This document shows, piece by piece, positions 58,569-64,000 of a DNA stretch of 64,000 nucleotides. This DNA is from Thelephora terrestris (taxonomy: Eukaryota; Basidiomycota; Agaricomycetes; Thelephorales; Thelephoraceae). Within the stretch, counting starts at the first letter, position 1. Each line of letters opens with the position of its first letter. The notes under the pieces are model-generated. The model did no database searches and had not been told where the DNA came from. It worked only from the letters and a program-made list of their open reading frames with translations. The translations under genes were made by a program, and so were the position numbers. Where the stretch lies: contig WIUZ02000002.1 in NCBI GenBank assembly GCA_015956445.1, positions 682,001 to 746,000 on the forward strand, in the 5' to 3' direction.

Positions 58569-60184
58569 TTAAGTGGCGATCCGGCTTGCTGTAACGTTGG
58601 AACTCCAATCACCTTCAACGGAAACCCAGGCCTCTGCAGTAGGCCGTTGCAAGTTCTGATCCTTGATGGTTCTGCGCTCAGTGGGCCTGCTCTTGCCAGA
58701 ACCTTCCAGCAACTTTGGGGACGAAGGTGGGTCTGACACGATCCTCGCTATTTTTCCTGTATCATCAGCAGAGTCGCTACCGAGCAAGTGGGTAACGACG
58801 TACCCTCGAGGTGGGCAAGGATCGCAGAGGTGTCAGGGCGCTTTGCAGGATTCCGGGCCCAGCACTTCTTCGTCAGTGCCCAGAGGGCCGGGGTTAATCC
58901 AAGCACTTCGGCTGACTCTGGTTTTGGTGGCCTTGTACCCTTCAACAACATGCCCTTTATAGCTGGAGACAATAGCCCGGAGAAAGGAACGTCCCCACTG
59001 TACAGCTAATAATACATGAGCCTGAACACTCAGATTGATGAGATACAAGATAACGAACCCCCACGATGACCATTGAGAGTGAGTAGACGTCAGACTTCGT
59101 AGTAGGAATTCCTATCTCATCATTGACGAGCTCCGGAGCGGACCAGCGGATTAAGATGCCGGGACGCTCTAACGTAGCGACGGGAATGGACTCCTTCGTG
59201 AATGACAACCCACTGAAGCCGGAAAGGAGGGGATTGCCCCCTCGATCAATGAGGATATTAAACTAAGAAGTCCGACGAGTCAGTCTTGAGATGGTAATGA
59301 GAGTTGTTCAGCGCTTTGCTTACGCCATTCAGGTTCCCATGGATCAGCTTATTTGAGTGAAGATGACGAAGGCCACGCGTGATGCCAGTCAACTGAGCGT
59401 CCGTAATTATAACCACTCAGTAGATCAACGCATAGCAGGCAAACTCACGAGGCGCATGCGGTCGACTTCCGGATTACCCCTCACGTAGTGTAAGATGGTC
59501 CCGTTATCCATCCACTTGGTAACCGTACAAAACTCGAATAGTCCTGGGGTAACACCCTCGATTACCAGAACGTTTTCGTGCCTGATTCGCCTACAGGTGA
59601 TAACCATTTTGCACAATCTCTGGGAAAGGGGCTTCAGTGGGGAGGAACGAGAGGGCGAGTGGCCGATCCGTAGTACCTTTTTCACTAGTTCCGGCCTGTG
59701 GGACTTGGAGTAACTCCAATGGGGTTCTTTTATGGCAAAGAGACATCCGTCGGAATCCCTTACCTTCCGCACATTAGCCAACCCTCCGACTTCGAGCTGG
59801 CTTCCCGAGGATACCGGGGTAAATGGTTCCAGTTTGATGTACGAGGACGGGAGGAGTCCGTAGACTACACAAACTTCTTGCAATGCCAGGATACCGCTGT
59901 GGTAGCTTTTCAACCTCGGCGATAGGGTGTTAATCATCTAATGCGGGATAAACGTTAGTGTGCTGCTTGTAAACCATGAGCGTGCGGGAACCTACTAGAT
60001 CCAAGTTGTCGATGTACGCCTGCGGGTCGATTTCATGCTCTTTGAGGGCTTTGATGCAGTCACTGTAGTCCTCTGCTGCAAACGCAGCCTTCAACACATG
60101 TTCAGCATCCTGAGGAGGAACTTCGCCCTGGGAGATGAGAGTCAAGTGGACAACAGCGGATCTGCGGGGGGTTTTTCGGGTCAT
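58569..60184 (-). CDS. Kinase-fold protein K3, predicted pseudokinase
   Basis: Starts MTRKTPRRSAVVHL at 60184. Exon 1 carries the agaricomycete kinase N-terminal module (ISQGEVPPQDAEHVLKAAF, EDYSDCIKALKEHEIDPQ). A 57-bp intron leads to MINTLSPRLKSYHSG. The kinase lobe has GLANVRKV, FAIKEPHW (Lys kept), HENVLVIEG and TKWMDNGTIL. The catalytic loop reads LIHGNLNG where HRD/HAD is expected, so the Asp is Asn. The DFG position reads SGFSGLS, so that Asp is Gly. Then come IRWSAPELVNDE, KSDVYSLSMVI and KCWARNPAKRPDTSAIL. The tail is Ser-rich (SDPPSSPKLLEGSGKSRP), ending 58569. The fold is complete but phosphotransfer is unlikely. Confidence 0.72.
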
Positions 60185-60926
60185 GGCACAGAGTCGTTGT
60201 TGGGAGACTGTTTGGAGGATGAAGACGCCGGGCTCCTTGTTGAAAGATGGGCGGTGATGTGGCTCGAGGTAAGCGAGCGTGGCGATGAATCATCATGCAT
60301 CATGCATCATGTCTCGGCGAAGAGACTGAGTACAGAGTATGATCGACTCGTGCAAGAGACTCATGTCTCTGCCGTGCGGAAGTGATGTCCCTCTTCCGAG
60401 CGCACGACCACATACTCGCGCGAGTCCTGTCTCCGCATTCGCCCTCCTCTCTTTCTTTTCCCCACCCACCACTCCACTTCGTGAATACGATCAAAGAGGT
60501 GCTCGTCTTCACACTCGCTGGCTCACACTCTGCTGACCGCAGGAAAGGACATCAGAGCCAGCTTCGTGTACCCTCCCACGCAGCTGGTCCCTAACGCCCA
60601 ATTTCCTTGGCCTGGAAGCTCTGCAGGCTTTCGCCCAGTATGCTCACTCGAATCTTCTCCCACGTGTACTCAGCAAGCTCTCATACATATCTGATTCTTT
60701 GAACATGATCACGAGAGCGACAGCAAAGAGTTGGTTATCGTTCTCGTTATCGCGTCTGGTGTCCGGATCCGTATTCCACATTTGGAACGATTCATCGAAT
60801 AAACGTACTTGCCGTTGAAACGTTGATAGATTGTTTATCGGTTTCGACATTTGCCAACGCCATTTTGTCGAACGGTATGGGAAAACAAACATCCGGCATC
60901 TAATCTCTCTCGCAGTGCCCGACCTG
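60185..60926. other. Region between kinase K3 and PARP copy 7
   Basis: A minus-strand open frame at about 60644-60850 (MSKPINNLSTFQRQ, TDPDTRRDNENDN) looks weakly protein-like but has no family. It could be an exon of an unrecognised small gene. A CATCATGCATCATGCATCATG microsatellite lies at 60290-60311. Confidence 0.4.
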
Positions 60927-62817
60927 TCACTTTGGGGTATCATACATCACAAGATACGATGGCCGAATAGCGTCGTTGTTGTACACGACGAGTTCGTCGT
61001 AGTTCAAACGAGCCCCGACCTCTGCTATGACCTGGTTCCCCCATCAGTTCGCAATCGGACATTCATCGGACACCAGCGCTCACAGAATCATAACCAGCAG
61101 GGGGTGCAGTCAACGCAGTATTGTCGACCTTCAGCTTGTATCCCTTCCCGACGACCACTCTATTCAGCAACATCGCCTTCCACTGGGAAATACAGCTGTT
61201 CTGAGAATAAGCGTCCGACCTGACGAATTCAAAGCCGTTAGCAAGCAGCTTTGATACACTTGATGGGCGCGAGAACGAACTTTGACGAAGTCGCAGAAGT
61301 GTAAATCCCCGATCCAAACCTCCCAAAGCTCGTCTTCTTGGCAAAAAACGAGAGGTCGAAGGAGGTCCTCATGATACAACAGAGGGAGCACGAAGGGTTT
61401 GAGCAGAACCTCGTCACCCCTTTATCTCCGATGTTACACACCCTCGTCGTTCCGTGCCACCTACGGTTCTCGTTTCCGCGAGATTTTCCCTTGGAGGTAA
61501 ACTTGCCTTTGGCTTCAATCAGATTGCTGTAACAGCGTGCGTCAATCATAGCAAGGGAATCGGCGATGATAAACAAGACGGACAGGTAGCGCTCGTATTT
61601 CGTGACGTTTGTCCTCGTACTTACGATCTTGTAGATCGCGCGGACTTGAGGACATTTCTTGCTGTGCAACCATTTCTGTTTAAACTGTGACTCAACTTCA
61701 GGGAGTTGTCAGTCACTTTATTTGGTACTGGTACCGGCAGATATTCTACAACCCACTCACCGCTCTTGTACCTTTCGTGGTCTCGAGGAACTTCGACGAT
61801 CGTCGGCGCAGTATATAGGAGTCCGTCATAACAAGGTCGACAGAAGACGATCGAACCGTCTGTTTGGGCTCCACGACAGGATATACAACCGCTTTCCCCC
61901 AACCTACGCATTATTCAATACGCGTTCGTGGGATAGAATAGCGGGGCGAGACACGCACTGTTTGTGTGTCCTGCCACAGTATTTGCTGGCGAATCCGTTC
62001 GAACCGACGTACACAGGGGCTTCGCATCCGGCAATCAGGCAGGTCTGGCCAGCAGAAGACCCCCAATATACGGTAGATCTGTTGTTTCTCGTGGTAGTAG
62101 AACTTGTGTGAAAGTCGATCGGCGTGAGCACACTTGGCATGCGCACACTTTTACGGCGGTTAACGGATCCAATAACGTTCCTGGAGTTGGTGGGTGGAGT
62201 GATGCCTAAAGCTCCCGTGGTGTCTGCGAGAGTGGTGCCTCTAGTCGGACTTGCGAAAGCGAACGGGTTTGCGGTATTTACATAGCTGGTAGGAGCGGGC
62301 GCGTTTACATTTGCTGGACCCTTGCCTTTCGCAAGTCTTGCACACGTCCTACCGCAATACGGGTGCACGGTGGTACCGTCAGTGTACCTCGGTCTTTGCA
62401 TGCAATGCTTTTGTGGTTAAAATAGTCAGAAATTTCCCAACTACACTCAAAACGCGCGCGCTCACGTTGCACACATCGAGGACGGAGCTCGCGTTCGCGT
62501 TCGCATTCACGCCCGTGCTCGCTTTCTGATGGCCAGCGAGATTGGAATCAAGTTGCAAGACACGAAGGATGCTCCCGATAGCGCATGAATCGGAACAATA
62601 GTTGCTGTACTGTCCTTTGAGCGGATCCCATCTTTGCGGCTGCGAATTACAATTCTACGCGAATGTGGATGAGAAGAGTCAATGAACCGTGGTTGCAACC
62701 CTAAGGTAAGGATGACCATGCACGTACGTCGCACAGTCCCTGGTGCAGATTAGGGAAGATAGGCGAAACTGAGGTCTGGTTTTGACTTGAGGATGGATCG
62801 CCCAGCGTTGAGGACAT
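60927..62817 (-). CDS. Zinc-finger/PARP-type ADP-ribosyltransferase, copy 7 (most diverged)
   Basis: Starts MSSTLGDPSSSQNQTS at 62817 and ends DTPK with stop at 60927-60929. Cys modules: LCDNCNSQPQ..YCSDSC, HCMQRPRYTDGTTV..YCGRTC, CLIAGCEAPVYV..YCGRTH and CISCRGAQ..CRPC. The linker is Gly/Thr/Asn-rich (SPTRGTTLADTTGALG) without NPP repeats. The catalytic part has NENRRWHGTTRVCN, GSGIYTSATSSK and LNYDELVVYNNDAIRPSYL, so the triad is complete. Introns lie at the same nine-exon positions, with GT donors throughout; intron 4 starts GTGCGT. Its divergence and intact state make it the best guess for the ancestral-type member. It lies upstream of the kinases on the same strand. Confidence 0.8.
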
Positions 62818-64000
62818 CGTTGAAGTGCCCGTCCCTAGTCCCCAACCGAGTGACAAGTGTGGCAGGCGGAGGAGAGTTGACGGTGCCTCGTGTGCAGTGC
62901 ATGATAATTGATATCGGCAGAGCGCGCGTCAGCCTCACTTTGGATTTTTTACGACATTCCTACCAATCAACGACAAACATTTCTCGGACCACCAGTGTTC
63001 GAACACTGCATGTCCTAATCTACGAAAGCTAGGTTTTACTAAGCAATAGGCCGTCCAGGTACTGGCAGGTAGGACCCTTCATCAATAGTGCTAGCGGGAA
63101 GAGGGGATACTTTCCAAAAATAGAAGCGAGCGGGCGTGGAGACCAGGCAACGGGAACTTTCCACAAAGATTGGATACTCACAAACTCCTGACTTATACCT
63201 ATACATAATGGAAACCGACGGGGGGTTTGGTTGGAGGAAAATGATTCTCGCACTCATTCTAATGCAAATCGAGGAGCCCCAGATTTGCTCTTGCGCAATA
63301 GATGCTTTCTCTCTTTCGAAAGCTCTGACGGCCGCTTGCCTTCTCCTAGGGGTGAAGGGGTATGCTCGACAGTAGCAGGGGCTGCCGTGGATACTTCGGG
63401 CTCTCGGGTCACATTTTTGACATCTTGAACAGCAGCTTCAGATGAAGACACCGTTGCGCATCGGTCACAAGAAGGATTAAACGTAAACGAAGGTCTCGTT
63501 TGCCGAGAAGCGGGAATAATGGTCGCTTTCCCGACTCGTGGTAGCGGCTGGCTGCAAGAGCATAATGTCGTTGTCTGCATCTCCAACGAGCACCTGGGCA
63601 TCGTTGAGATGTGGGAACGGTAGACCTCGTCACTCTGATTCTAGACGTACCTGCAGGCACCGACATCAGCATCCAGCTTCCGGAAGAACTGTTTGGCTCC
63701 AGAGGTAGAACGTTCCCGATGGATTGACCGTCGACCCATCCCAAAGAAGACCCGCCCCACGCACCTCCATCGTCTCGATCCTCGTTGGGGTCTACTTCCA
63801 GGATTCATCACATCCAGATTTCCGCCGTTACTCTCGAGCTCGTAGGCAAGGCTTTCCGCAGCGTTTAGTTTTGTGGCCGGGGTCATGTTCACACCAGTGC
63901 CGCTCAGATTCTTGCTCCGGGGCGAGGCGGAAAGGTCAAGAGAAAAGGGGTAGGACGCCCATCAAACGAATCAGGTTAATGTCAGGCTTGGCGAAGCGGC
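62818..64000. other. Right end, partly coding-like on the minus strand
   Basis: Minus-strand frames at 63641-63892 (MTPATKLNAAESLAYELESN), 63409-63744 (GWVDGQSIGNVLPLEP) and 63254-63601 (RCSLEMQTTTLCSCSQP) may be exons of one gene, with a GTACGT donor near 63650 and an acceptor near 63598. Phases could not be settled and no family is recognised. Confidence 0.35.

Overview
The window is nuclear DNA of a basidiomycete fungus, most likely an Agaricomycete. Genes are broken by many 45-80 bp GT-AG introns. The protein families are typical of that class: a DUF6533 membrane protein, expanded TKL-like kinases, Tnp2/CACTA transposases, a Tet/JBP-like 2OG oxygenase and solo integrase-core genes. The mix resembles Ceratobasidiaceae/Rhizoctonia, but the sequence alone does not prove a genus. 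This is an accessory, repeat-rich region with no recognisable housekeeping operon, rRNA or tRNA.

Layout. 0-11.5 kb: five head-to-tail paralogues of a nine-exon gene coding for Cys-rich zinc-finger-like modules followed by a PARP-type ADP-ribosyltransferase domain with an H-Y-E triad. 12.2-13.9 kb: a DUF6533 membrane protein. 14.1-16.5 kb: the 3' end of a kinase gene fused to a sixth PARP paralogue, both on the minus strand. 17-20.6 kb: a Tnp2 (CACTA) transposase gene split by an 837-bp non-autonomous CACTA-like element with 362-bp arms and an ATT target duplication. 20.8-22.6 kb and 43.8-45.5 kb: two paralogous coiled-coil genes. 22.8-24.2 kb and 42.5-43.6 kb: probable solo-LTR fossils. 25.1-27.8 kb: a Tnp2 C-terminal fragment and a possible CACTA accessory gene. 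28.8-53 kb: a set of lineage-specific genes (HECT-like, PHD + caspase/CHAT-like, Tet/JBP-like oxygenase, two unknowns, an integrase-core gene) interleaved with a dispersed repeat that carries a 102/103-bp minisatellite and a dead septin fragment. 55.4-60.2 kb: three kinase genes on the minus strand, one frameshifted and one a predicted pseudokinase. 60.9-62.8 kb: a seventh, more diverged PARP paralogue.

How the parts relate. The PARP and kinase families are co-amplified: PARP copies 6 and 7 both lie next to kinase sequence in the same orientation, so segmental duplication links the two ends of the window. In copies 1-5 the nine exons add up to a multiple of three and the catalytic residues are kept, so the family looks functional. 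In four of the seven copies one intron uses a GC donor, and most copies also carry a tandem GAGTAG acceptor at that intron. Several calls (HECT-like, CHAT-like, CACTA accessory) rest on motif reading only and are marked as such.
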